From Chryseobacterium gwangjuense (GTDB taxonomy: Bacteria > Bacteroidota > Bacteroidia > Flavobacteriales > Weeksellaceae), in the NCBI RefSeq assembly GCF_021311115.1, contig NZ_JAJTNP010000006.1, forward strand, positions 301,730 to 365,729: a stretch of DNA of 64,000 nt. Direction: 5' to 3'. Positions 8,822 through 16,658 of the stretch are shown here, one piece after another. Position numbers and translations under genes: made by a program. Each line of letters starts with the position of its first letter. Positions within the stretch are counted from its first letter, which is position 1. A model generated the notes under the pieces. The model was not told the DNA's origin. It was given only the letters and a program-made list of their open reading frames with translations, and did no database searches.

Positions 8822-9496
8822 CTAAATTTCCTGAGAATCTATATCTTTCAGTTGTTTTAAATTTTTGTCGAGTTTTCTGATGATGATTCCGTAAACAAGT
8901 TTGTAATAGAGCCAGATAAGCAATACACAGAGTACTGTACTAAGTATAATCACCACAATTACTACCATAAGGTCTGAGCTTTTAGGTTCTATGTTTTGAG
9001 AATTCATGGCATAAAAAATAAATGCTGTGAATGTGATGATAAAGGCGATTAATATAGCGATGCTTATAAAAATGAAAGCATTTACAGTAGTTTTAAATTT
9101 AATAATACGAGTAATAAGCCCTTTTAAATTTTCTTCAATTTTTATTTTTCGATAATTTTGATAGAATTTAAAAACAAAATAGGCGGTAACAAGCAAGCTT
9201 AAGATCTTTATGGCAAAATAAATCGTATCAAAACTCGCAATAATTTCCGGAGTTTTTTGCGCCCCCAGTCGTTCCAAAAGTTTTAAGAAACTGTTGGATT
9301 CTTCATTCTGTAAGAGATAAAATAAACCGATACCGGAAAAGAATAATAATTCAACAACGCTGATCCAAAAAATATACTTCACATAGTTACGTGACTTTTT
9401 ATTCAGCATCTGAAGAATTTCAGTGTTGTCATATTTTTCCTGAACAGGCTGTTCTTGCCATGTTTTCTTAAAGCTATCTAAATCAAATTCAGGCAT
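8822..9496 (-). CDS. Membrane protein cotranscribed with ECF sigma factor
   Basis: The product has 224 residues and about four hydrophobic segments, for example YIFWISVVELLFFSGIGLFYLL and VVIIVLSTVLCVLLIWLYYKL. The first 35 residues are soluble and start MPEFDLDSFKKTWQEQ. The start overlaps the end of the sigma-factor gene by 8 nt, a strong sign of translational coupling. I infer that it could be the cognate anti-sigma factor, with the short N-terminal segment facing the cytoplasm. It lacks a zinc anti-sigma motif that I can recognise, so this is only positional inference. Confidence 0.7.
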   Translation of the reverse strand: MPEFDLDSFKKTWQEQPVQEKYDNTEILQMLNKKSRNYVKYIFWISVVELLFFSGIGLFYLLQNEESNSFLKLLERLGAQKTPEIIASFDTIYFAIKILSLLVTAYFVFKFYQNYRKIKIEENLKGLITRIIKFKTTVNAFIFISIAILIAFIITFTAFIFYAMNSQNIEPKSSDLMVVIVVIILSTVLCVLLIWLYYKLVYGIIIRKLDKNLKQLKDIDSQEI

Positions 9497-10004
9497 GTTT
9501 TTCCATCTTTTCTTTAAGGGTTTTCTTTAATCTGTTCATTTTCACACGCGCATTTACTTCGGTGATCCCGAGGTTTTCTGCAATATCCTTGTAAGGCAAA
9601 TCATCCAGATACATCATGACGATGGCTCTCTCTATATTGGGAAGGGTCTTAATCACAGTGTATAAAAGAGAGATCTGCTGTTGCTTTTCATCATCATCCT
9701 CTACAAAATCTTTGTGATTAATATCCAGCTCATTGGTAAGCGGGCTTTTACTTTTTTTTCTGAAAAGGGTAATGGCAGTATTTAAAGCGACACGATACAT
9801 CCAGGTAGAAATTTTGGAATTTCCTTTAAAAGAGCCATAGCTTCTCCAAAGCTGTAAGACAATTTCCTGAAAAAGATCTTCTTCATCTTCCAAAGAATTG
9901 GTGTAAAGACGCGAAACTTTGATAATCAATCCCTGATTATCTTTAATAAGTTGCGCAAATTCTTTTTCTTTTGAAGCCAATGAGGATATGTAATTTAGTT
10001 GCAC
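9489..10004 (-). CDS. ECF-type RNA polymerase sigma factor
   Basis: The product has 171 residues. Sigma-70 region 2 is seen in DEEDLFQEIVLQLWRSYGSFKGNSKISTW. Region 4 carries the HTH LPYKDIAENLGITEVNARVKMNRLKKTL. It directs transcription of a stress or envelope regulon in partnership with the downstream membrane protein. The start is uncertain. The GTG at 10004 coincides with the last base of a -7-like element TATCTTCG (minus strand, 10011-10004), so translation may start further in, for instance at the in-frame TTG at 9980. Confidence 0.9.
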   Translation of the reverse strand: MQLNYISSLASKEKEFAQLIKDNQGLIIKVSRLYTNSLEDEEDLFQEIVLQLWRSYGSFKGNSKISTWMYRVALNTAITLFRKKSKSPLTNELDINHKDFVEDDDEKQQQISLLYTVIKTLPNIERAIVMMYLDDLPYKDIAENLGITEVNARVKMNRLKKTLKEKMEKHA

Positions 10005-10127
10005 GAAGATAATAATAATAAGTCAATTGTCAATTTTACTTCGTAAGTGAATAATGAATCTTTTTTAGAAAGTCAAAGTTTTAAATTGACAAAGAATTTA
10101 ATTGACGATTTACAATTCACATTTTGT

Positions 10128-10135
10128 TATCTTTG
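10128..10135 (+). promoter_or_regulatory. -7 promoter element (TATCTTTG) of the RNase P RNA
   Basis: TATCTTTG matches TAnnTTTG. TTG at 10102-10104 lies 23 nt upstream. The mature RNA start at 10141 is 5 nt after the element, which is the expected distance to the transcription start. Confidence 0.75.
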
Positions 10136-10140
10136 CAGCC

Positions 10141-10463
10141 ACGAGAAAATCGGCTTGTTGATTTCCCGTTTATCGGGAGGTAGGAAAGTCCGGACACTAT
10201 AGAGCAGCAAAGCGGATAACATCCGTCACCCGCGAGGGTAGGACAAGTGCAACAGAAAGCAGGTACAGTTCGGCTGTAGTGAAACCAGGTAAACTCTTTG
10301 TAGTGCAATGATAAGTATATCGGTTCTTTTCAGTAATGAAAATAGGAGTTGCTCGCTCTGAAAGCCGAGGGGTAATCAGCTAAAGTTTTGCAGCAATGTA
10401 AGACGCAGATAAATAACAGGCACTTCTTCGGAAGTACAAAATCCGGCTTATAGATTTTCTCGT
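10141..10463 (+). ncRNA. rnpB: RNase P RNA component
   Basis: This is the catalytic RNA that trims the 5' leader of tRNA precursors. The P1 helix is seen as an exact 11-bp pair: acgagaaaatc at 10141-10151 with gattttctcgt at 10453-10463. Conserved bacterial core segments are present: gaggtaggaaagtccgga at about 10178, acagaaa at about 10253, gtgaaac at about 10280 and aaatccggcttat near the 3' end. The length of about 323 nt is slightly short for the bacterial type A RNA. The 3' strand of P1 overlaps the end of the convergent CPBP protease gene. Confidence 0.95.
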
Positions 10464-11230
10464 GATTTTTTATATAATTTTTTTTTCGTTTTTAAAATCC
10501 AGATCCCAAACATTATTGTTACTAATCCCATTATTACATAAATTAAATTATTATAGCTATTTTGGAGACTTTCTTCCCTATAATAATAGTTAAATGAATA
10601 TATAATAAAGTTTGAAACAGAATGAAAAATGATGGAATATTCAATTCTATGGGTTTCCTGAAACACAATACCTAAGCTTATTCCCAAAATAAAAATTTGA
10701 AAAAAAGAACTTAAATCTGTATGGTATAAGGAAAATAAAATACTTGCACTTAGTAATGCAAATGTATTAGTATAACGTTTAGATAAATTTTCCTGAATAA
10801 ATTTTCTGAAAAATAATTCTTCAACTAGCGGAGCAACTACACAACCTTTTATCAATCTTAATACAAAATATGAAAAGGGAATATTTCCTCCATTTGTATC
10901 ACTCATAGTATTTTTCTTAAAAATGATATCCTGAATATTATTAAATCCATATTGAAAAGTAAGATCTCCAACAATAAATAAAGATAATACAATAAAAATA
11001 TAAAAATTAGTAGAAGGCTTCTGTAAGGATAGTTGTTCTTTAGAAAAGAATATTTTTTTAATTATAAAAAATGAACAGATTTGAGATATAATATTTATAA
11101 ATATTTGGTAGAAATTGTAGCTGTAATGACTTAAATTTATAAACAACCTTAATATATCTAATAAAGAATAAATTAAAAAACCAAAAAATAAAAATATCAA
11201 TGATATTATAATTGCCCTCCAAATTGTCAT
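10448..11230 (-). CDS. CPBP family intramembrane glutamic endopeptidase
   Basis: The product has 260 residues with about seven or eight membrane segments. The CPBP (Abi) motifs are visible: EELFFRKFI carries the Glu-Glu-x3-Arg catalytic motif. SLYH and FHSVSNFIIY supply the later histidines. Such proteins cleave within the membrane; some act in prenyl-protein processing or bacteriocin immunity. The target here is unknown. Its start is 3 nt after the PPK2 stop, so the two are an operon. Local base composition is strikingly AT-rich (13 G+C of 60 at 11101-11160), unlike the PPK2 gene, hinting at a later insertion. Its 3' end overlaps rnpB. Confidence 0.85.
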   Translation of the reverse strand: MTIWRAIIISLIFLFFGFLIYSLLDILRLFINLSHYSYNFYQIFINIISQICSFFIIKKIFFSKEQLSLQKPSTNFYIFIVLSLFIVGDLTFQYGFNNIQDIIFKKNTMSDTNGGNIPFSYFVLRLIKGCVVAPLVEELFFRKFIQENLSKRYTNTFALLSASILFSLYHTDLSSFFQIFILGISLGIVFQETHRIEYSIIFHSVSNFIIYSFNYYYREESLQNSYNNLIYVIMGLVTIMFGIWILKTKKKLYKKSRENL

Positions 11231-11233
11231 ATT

Positions 11234-12103
11234 TTATTCGTTTTCTAATTGTTTCTTCGCTTCCTGCAAGCCCTGTCTGTCTTTTTCCGAAAGCTTAGGA
11301 TATTTTAAATTCATTTTTTCAAGGGTATCAATAATGATTTGAATAGCAGCTACTCTGGCAAACCATTTATCATCTGCCGGTAAAACATACCACGGTGCGT
11401 GATCTTTTGAAGTTTCGTTAATAGCCTCTTCATAACATTTCATATATTGATCAAATAAAGCTCTTTCAGGAAGATCACCTAAAGAGAATTTCCAGTTTTT
11501 TTCCTGTTCATCAATCCGATCGAGAAATCTTTTCTTTTGTTCGCCTTTAGAAACATTTAAGAATATTTTGATAATGGTGGTTCCGTTTTGAGAAAGGTGC
11601 TTTTCAAAATTACGGATGCTTTCGTAGCGGTTTTCCCAGAATTTATTATCAAAATCTTTTACAGACTTCCATGTTTTTTCACTTAAATTATACTCAGGAT
11701 GTACTTTGCACACTAAAACGCTTTCGTAATGCGAACGGTTGAAAATACCGATTATTCCCTTTTGTGGTAATGCTAAATATTGTCTCCATAAAAAGTCGTG
11801 AGAATATTCCTTTGAACTTGGAGTTTTAAAGCTTGTCACGTTGCATCCTTGTGGATTTACTCCACCGAAAACATGTTCTATTAAACTGTCTTTTCCGGCA
11901 GCGTCCATAGCCTGAAGGATAATTAAAAGAGATTGGCTTCCGTCTGAATATAATTTTTCCTGAAGTTCCCGAAGCTTTTCTTTTTCAAGAATCAATAGTC
12001 GCTCTCCGTCTTCTTTGGTAAGTTTTCCTTTATATTCTGTTGAAACTTTTTTTATAGAAAAATTGCCTTTAATGAGAAAATCGTCAGAGAAATTAGTGTC
12101 CAT
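11234..12103 (-). CDS. PPK2-family polyphosphate kinase
   Basis: The product has 289 residues. The Walker A region is QAMDAAGKDSLIEH. The PPK2 signature continues with FGGVNPQGCNVTSFKTPSS and the Walker B region GIFNRSHYESVLVCKVHPE. A lid segment KKRFLDRIDEQEKNWKFSLGD follows. The enzyme transfers phosphate between polyphosphate and a nucleoside mono- or diphosphate in the cytoplasm; the nucleotide preference is not readable. It is the first gene of an operon with the CPBP protease. A terminator at 12184-12201 separates it from the DUF1573 gene upstream. Confidence 0.92.
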   Translation of the reverse strand: MDTNFSDDFLIKGNFSIKKVSTEYKGKLTKEDGERLLILEKEKLRELQEKLYSDGSQSLLIILQAMDAAGKDSLIEHVFGGVNPQGCNVTSFKTPSSKEYSHDFLWRQYLALPQKGIIGIFNRSHYESVLVCKVHPEYNLSEKTWKSVKDFDNKFWENRYESIRNFEKHLSQNGTTIIKIFLNVSKGEQKKRFLDRIDEQEKNWKFSLGDLPERALFDQYMKCYEEAINETSKDHAPWYVLPADDKWFARVAAIQIIIDTLEKMNLKYPKLSEKDRQGLQEAKKQLENE

Positions 12104-12183
12104 ATATTTTGTAGGTTAATGGTGTTAAAACTTGATTTAGACTCATATTTGAAAGTAAGTCTAGTATAAATGTAATAAAAAAA

Positions 12184-12208
12184 CCGTCTCCACGGAGACG
12201 GTTTTTTT
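12184..12208 (-). terminator. Bidirectional terminator after the DUF1573 gene
   Basis: CCGTCTCC pairs with GGAGACGG across a 2-nt loop, flanked by A and T tracts. On the minus strand it follows the DUF1573 stop at 12226. Confidence 0.9.
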
Positions 12209-12225
12209 ATTTTTTTGAGTAGAGA

Positions 12226-12714
12226 TTATTTTTGCACTGCAGTATTTGCTGCTTTCTTAGCTTCTCTTTTAGCAATCTTAGCTGCTTTTTTTTCAGCTTT
12301 CGCCTTTTCTTTTAACTCAGCAGGAGTTAATGGTTTTGGATCTGGAGCATTAGCATTTACGTCCCCTTTAATGTAAATTACACTTCTGCTGTTTACTGGG
12401 TCGTTAGAAAATACTTCAATCATTTTGTTGAAAGGAGCTGCATTAGCTGTATTGTAACCTACTTTAATTTTAGCAGATTTTCCTGGTAAAATTGGGTCTT
12501 GGCTGAATTCAGGAGTTGTACATCCGCAAGATGGTTTTACGTTTGAAATAATCAAAGGCTTATCACCAGTGTTCGTTACAGTGAAGAATCTTGTTCCATC
12601 AGAACCTGGCTTAATCATACCATAGTCAAAAGTAGTTTTGTCAAATGTAATAGTCTGAGCAGATGCAATCGCAAATGTTCCAAATAATGCAATTCCTGCA
12701 ATTAATTTTTTCAT
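12226..12714 (-). CDS. DUF1573 domain secreted protein
   Basis: The product has 162 residues. The start is the ATG at 12714, which gives a clean signal peptide (MKKLIAGIALFGTFAIASAQ). A longer frame from 12759 would begin inside the promoter element at 12757-12764. The DUF1573 Ig-like fold is seen in FDYGMIKPGSDGTRFFTVTNTGDKPLIISNVKPSCGCT, with the conserved SCGC. The C-terminal tail is Lys/Ala-rich (KAEKKAAKIAKREAKK). It is probably periplasmic or surface-exposed. The biochemical role is unknown. Confidence 0.88.
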   Translation of the reverse strand: MKKLIAGIALFGTFAIASAQTITFDKTTFDYGMIKPGSDGTRFFTVTNTGDKPLIISNVKPSCGCTTPEFSQDPILPGKSAKIKVGYNTANAAPFNKMIEVFSNDPVNSRSVIYIKGDVNANAPDPKPLTPAELKEKAKAEKKAAKIAKREAKKAANTAVQK

Positions 12715-12756
12715 ATTCTTGAATATTAAATATGTAGTTAGATAAATTTTAAGAAA

Positions 12757-12764
12757 CAAAGTTA
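12757..12764 (-). promoter_or_regulatory. -7 promoter element (TAACTTTG) of the DUF1573 gene
   Basis: The minus strand reads TAACTTTG, 42 nt before the ATG at 12714. It overlaps the alternative upstream start at 12759 and so decides against that start. Confidence 0.65.
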
Positions 12765-12806
12765 AAAATTATTTTAATTCATACTTAAAATTTTTTTTCT
12801 TTAGAC

Positions 12807-12814
12807 TATTTTTG
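12807..12814 (+). promoter_or_regulatory. -7 promoter element (TATTTTTG) of valS
   Basis: TATTTTTG matches TAnnTTTG and lies 28 nt before the valS ATG. Confidence 0.6.
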
Positions 12815-12842
12815 CAAATTGTAAATTAAAGTAATAGAATTT

Positions 12843-15458
12843 ATGCAGATTTCAGAAAAGTACAATCCACAGGAAACAGAACAAAAGTGGTACAATTACT
12901 GGTTGGAAAACAAATACTTCCATTCAGAGCCGAATGACAAGCCGCCTTACACTGTTGTAATTCCTCCACCGAACGTTACGGGGATCTTACACATGGGGCA
13001 TATGCTGAATAATACCCTTCAAGATGTTCTGGTTCGTCGTGCAAGAATGCAGGGCTTCAATGCTTGTTGGATTCCGGGAACAGATCACGCTTCAATTGCT
13101 ACTGAAGCTAAAGTTGTTGCTAAACTGAAATCAGAAGGGGTCAGTAAGTCTGATATTACCCGCGAAGAATTCTTAAAACACGCATGGGACTGGACTGATA
13201 AATACGGAGGAACTATTCTTGAGCAGTTGAAAAAACTAGGTTGCTCTTGCGATTGGGACAGAACCCGTTTCACCATGGAACCTAAACTTTCTCAGCAGGT
13301 AATAAAATCTTTTGTTGATCTTTATAACAAAGGATTGATTTATCGTGGGTACAGAATGGTAAACTGGGATCCTGAGGCGAAAACCAATATTTCTGACGAA
13401 GAAGTAATCTTTAAAGAACAAAACGGAAAATTATATTTCCTGAAATATAAAATCGAAGGTTCGGAAGAATTCCTTTCGGTGGCTACAACACGTCCTGAAA
13501 CTATTTTCGGGGATACTGCCGTTTGTATCAATCCTAATGATGAGAGATATGCTCATTTAAAAGGTAAAAAAGTTATTGTACCGATCGTTGACAGAGTTAT
13601 TCCGATCATCGAGGACGAATATGTTGATATTGAATTCGGAACGGGAGCTTTGAAAATTACGCCTGCTCACGACATCAATGACTACGAAATCGGACAAAAA
13701 CACAATCTTCAGATGATTGATGCTTTGGATGATGACGGAAATCTTAACGATTACGGTTTACATTATGCCGGAAAAAACAGATTTGATGTAAGAAAACAAA
13801 TCGCAAAAGAATTAGAAGAAAAAAATCTTTTACTGAAAGCAGAAGATTATGTAAATAAAGTAGGGACTTCTGAAAGAACTGGTGCGGTTATCGAACCGAA
13901 AGTTTCTGTTCAGTGGTTCTTAAAAATGTCTGAAATTGCAAAACCGGCTTTAGATGTTGTAATGGATGATGAGGTGAAGTTCTATCCTGAGAAGTTTAAA
14001 AATACGTACAAATACTGGATGGAAAACATCCGCGATTGGAATATTTCCCGTCAGCTTTGGTGGGGACAACAGATTCCTGCGTATTATTATGGTGATGGAG
14101 AAAATGATTTCGTAGTTGCAGAAAACATCGAAGATGCTTTAGCTTTGGCTAAAGAAAAAACTGGAAACTCGGATCTCGAAATCTCGAACCTAAAACAAGA
14201 CGAAGACGCTCTTGATACATGGTTCTCATCTTGGTTGTGGCCAATGTCAGTTTTTGATGGATTGCTAGATCCTGAAAATAAAGACATCAATTATTATTAT
14301 CCGACATCAGACTTGGTAACAGGTCCGGATATTATCTTCTTCTGGGTTGCCAGAATGATCATGGCCGGATTGGAATATAGAAAAGAAGTTCCGTTCAAAA
14401 ATGTTTATTTTACAGGAATTGTAAGGGATAAGCAGAGAAGAAAGATGTCAAAATCTTTAGGAAATTCACCGGATCCGTTGGAACTGATGGATAAATATGG
14501 AGCAGATGGTGTTCGTGTAGGGATTTTATTGAGTTCTGCAGCCGGAAATGACCTTCTTTTTGATGAAGATTTAATGCTTCAGGGAAGAAACTTCATGACG
14601 AAAATCTGGAGTGCATTCCGTTTGATTAACATGTGGAATCATGAAGATAAACCTGCCAATACAACAGAAATAGAAACGATCGAATGGTTTGAAAATAAAT
14701 TGAATAAAACGATTGTTGAGATTAATGATCAGTTTGAAAAATTCAGAATTTCTGATGCTTTGCATTTGATTTATAAACTGATCTGGGATGATTTCTGTGC
14801 TTGGTATCTGGAAGCAATTAAACCCAACTACGGAGAAGGAATTTCTAAAGAGGTGTATAATAAAACAATCTACTTCTTTGAAGAATTAATGAAGTTATTG
14901 CATCCGTTTATGCCTTTCTTAACAGAAGAATTATGGCAGACCATTTCTGAAAGAAGTATTGAGAATGCACTAATGATTTCTCAGCAGAAAAAAGCAGAAA
15001 CATTTGATGAGACTATCATTAAAAACTTCGATGCTGCGGCAGAAATTATTTCAGGAATTAGAAACTACCGTCAGACAAAAGGAATTTCTCCAAGAGAAGC
15101 TGCTGAAGTATATACCAATGCTTCAGAATTCGCAAACGAATCTGTTATTAAAAAATTAGCAAACGTTTCTGAAATTCATTTTGGTACAAAAACTGATAAA
15201 CCTAGTTTTACATTCTTGGTAGGTGCAACAGAAGTTTCTATTCCTTTAAGTGAAAACCTAGATTTAGGAGAAGAAAAAATCAAGACAGAAGAAGAATTGA
15301 AATATTTAAAAGGATTCCTGATCTCTGTTGATAAAAAACTTTCAAACGAAAAGTTTGTAGCCAATGCAAAACCTGAAGTTGTAGAAGTTGAGCGTAAAAA
15401 GCAAAAAGATGCGCTTGATAAAATTGCAATTTTGGAAGAGAAGCTGAAGAGTTTGTAG
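12843..15458 (+). CDS. valS: Valine--tRNA ligase
   Basis: The product has 871 residues, normal for ValRS. The class I HIGH motif reads HMGHMLN (PPPNVTGILHMGHM). The KMSKS loop reads RRKMSKSLGNSPDP. The editing domain inserted in the Rossmann fold is seen at TTRPETIFGDTAVCINP. The C terminus is a coiled-coil arm (EEKIKTEEELKYLKGFL to KIAILEEKLKSL). It charges tRNA-Val and hydrolyses mischarged threonyl-tRNA in the cytoplasm. It has its own promoter. No clear terminator lies behind it; a REP-like repeat at 15495 follows. Confidence 0.98.
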   Translation: MQISEKYNPQETEQKWYNYWLENKYFHSEPNDKPPYTVVIPPPNVTGILHMGHMLNNTLQDVLVRRARMQGFNACWIPGTDHASIATEAKVVAKLKSEGVSKSDITREEFLKHAWDWTDKYGGTILEQLKKLGCSCDWDRTRFTMEPKLSQQVIKSFVDLYNKGLIYRGYRMVNWDPEAKTNISDEEVIFKEQNGKLYFLKYKIEGSEEFLSVATTRPETIFGDTAVCINPNDERYAHLKGKKVIVPIVDRVIPIIEDEYVDIEFGTGALKITPAHDINDYEIGQKHNLQMIDALDDDGNLNDYGLHYAGKNRFDVRKQIAKELEEKNLLLKAEDYVNKVGTSERTGAVIEPKVSVQWFLKMSEIAKPALDVVMDDEVKFYPEKFKNTYKYWMENIRDWNISRQLWWGQQIPAYYYGDGENDFVVAENIEDALALAKEKTGNSDLEISNLKQDEDALDTWFSSWLWPMSVFDGLLDPENKDINYYYPTSDLVTGPDIIFFWVARMIMAGLEYRKEVPFKNVYFTGIVRDKQRRKMSKSLGNSPDPLELMDKYGADGVRVGILLSSAAGNDLLFDEDLMLQGRNFMTKIWSAFRLINMWNHEDKPANTTEIETIEWFENKLNKTIVEINDQFEKFRISDALHLIYKLIWDDFCAWYLEAIKPNYGEGISKEVYNKTIYFFEELMKLLHPFMPFLTEELWQTISERSIENALMISQQKKAETFDETIIKNFDAAAEIISGIRNYRQTKGISPREAAEVYTNASEFANESVIKKLANVSEIHFGTKTDKPSFTFLVGATEVSIPLSENLDLGEEKIKTEEELKYLKGFLISVDKKLSNEKFVANAKPEVVEVERKKQKDALDKIAILEEKLKSL

Positions 15459-15494
15459 ATTGGTCTTGGATCATTAAACGTAAAATTGTCGGGA

Positions 15495-15520
15495 TGTCAG
15501 GCTGAGCGGAGTCGAAGCCT
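15495..15520 (+). repeat. REP-like hairpin unit, left copy beside GIY-YIG gene
   Basis: This 26-nt unit consists of TGTC, then stem AGGCT, a 12-nt loop (GAGCGGAGTCGA) and stem AGCCT. It is the exact reverse complement of 15854-15879. It lies between valS and the GIY-YIG gene and ends 13 nt before that gene's ATG. A related unit with a compensated stem is at 22627-22652. Confidence 0.85.
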
Positions 15521-15533
15521 GTTTAAAATAAAA

Positions 15534-15893
15534 ATGGAACAGTATTTCTTGTACATTTTAAAATGTTCAGACAATTCTTATTATACAGGGATTACGAATA
15601 ACCTTGAAGTGAGGCTGGCTCAGCATCAATCTGGAAAATACCCTGAAAGTTATACTCATAAAAGAAGACCTGTTGAACTTGTCTTCTTTTATGAATTTAA
15701 TGATGTACTTCAAGCCATAGCATTTGAAAAACAAGTGAAAGGTTGGAACCGAAAAAAGAAAGAAGCCATTATAAATGATAATTGGGAGAAATTAAAAGAC
15801 TTGTCAATTTGTAAAAATGAAAGTCATTCTGATAATTTTGAACAAGATAAAGGAGGCTTCGACTCCGCTCAGCCTGACACTGGAGAAAATTAA
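15534..15893 (+). CDS. GIY-YIG nuclease domain protein
   Basis: The product has 119 residues. The domain occupies residues 1-85: YFLYILKCSDNSYYTGIT carries the GIY-YIG motif variant, and conserved Arg and Glu appear in EVRLAQH and FEKQVKGWNRKKKEA. This is the compact UPF0213/YhbQ-like form. The start at 15534 is chosen because the upstream in-frame ATG at 15486 would translate the repeat. The last residues (GGFDSAQPD) are encoded by the right-hand repeat, so the protein and the repeat are fused. It probably cuts or nicks DNA; it may act on the flanking repeats, which is inference. Confidence 0.88.
   Translation: MEQYFLYILKCSDNSYYTGITNNLEVRLAQHQSGKYPESYTHKRRPVELVFFYEFNDVLQAIAFEKQVKGWNRKKKEAIINDNWEKLKDLSICKNESHSDNFEQDKGGFDSAQPDTGEN
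15854..15879 (-). repeat. REP-like hairpin unit, right copy, inside the GIY-YIG reading frame
   Basis: This is an exact 26-bp inverted copy of 15495-15520, with the TGTC end facing outward as GACA at 15876-15879. It is translated as part of the nuclease C terminus, and the stop codon comes 12 nt later. The two units bound a 385-bp block. Confidence 0.85.
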
Positions 15894-15904
15894 TTGAAAT
15901 TAAA

Positions 15905-16546
15905 ATGACACACCTAGAAAATATACAAAAACTATTCTCAAAAAACTTTGTAGAAAGTCCATTACTGGAAAGCTTCGAAGTGGGGAAGATCTATCTTTCA
16001 AGTGGAAAGCTGGTGTCTTGTGATCCTTTGATTACAAATGATATGCAGCCTTTTGCAACGGAATTTCCAAAAGGAGATTTTTCTGTTTTATTACACAAAG
16101 AAAGAGAAAGCAATTGTGTGGCGTATGCCGAAATTATTTTCAGTAATTCGGAAATTTCTGAATGGAAAATGGCGACAACAGTTGGACAAAATGTAAAAGA
16201 TTTAGCTGAAGGAGAAGTTTTTGGATATCCTGTAGAAAGCGGAATGGGCTGTTTTATGGATGTTGATACGCAAAACAATCTTAATGAATTAGAACAGAAA
16301 TTATACAAAAGCAAAGGAGTTGATTTCATGGGGATTTATGAAGAGTTTTTTCATGAGTATTTCTTTGATGAAAACGGTGCAATAGACCAGTATGCATTTT
16401 TAAAACCTTCAGAAGAACATTCGGGAACTATTTTTGCCTTTGAAACAGGATATGGAGAAGGATTTTATGCAAGTTACATAGGGTATAACAAAAACGGAGA
16501 ACCTGTAAAAATTGTAACTGAGTTCATAGAAGTGCTTGTAGGTTAG
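15905..16546 (+). CDS. DUF4241 domain protein
   Basis: The product has 213 residues and matches what I recall of DUF4241: an N-terminal half with SGKLVSCDPLI and LLHKERESNCVAYAEI, then GYPVESGMGCFMD, and an end with FAFETGYGEGFYASYIGYNKNGEPVKIVTEF. It has no signal peptide, so it is likely cytoplasmic. The family has no firm function; it is often seen near polymorphic toxin immunity genes, but no toxin is nearby here. A terminator follows at 16622-16650. Confidence 0.8.
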   Translation: MTHLENIQKLFSKNFVESPLLESFEVGKIYLSSGKLVSCDPLITNDMQPFATEFPKGDFSVLLHKERESNCVAYAEIIFSNSEISEWKMATTVGQNVKDLAEGEVFGYPVESGMGCFMDVDTQNNLNELEQKLYKSKGVDFMGIYEEFFHEYFFDENGAIDQYAFLKPSEEHSGTIFAFETGYGEGFYASYIGYNKNGEPVKIVTEFIEVLVG

Positions 16547-16621
16547 TATTTGATTTGTATAAGTTTAAACAACTATTTGCCGCATACTGAAATAAAGATT
16601 TCAGATAAAATATTTTAAAAT

Positions 16622-16650
16622 AAAAAGTCCATTTTTGAAGTGGACTTTTT
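16622..16650 (+). terminator. Intrinsic terminator after the DUF4241 gene
   Basis: AAAAAGTCCA pairs with TGGACTTTTT over a 9-nt loop. It overlaps a longer in-frame start at 16635 of the next gene and so argues for the ATG at 16659. Confidence 0.8.
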
Positions 16651-16658
16651 ATTGTTTT

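Noticed and set aside
15486..15533. Upstream extension of the GIY-YIG reading frame (start at 15486).
   Set aside because: It would translate the REP-like repeat into the N terminus. The domain starts at the ATG at 15534.
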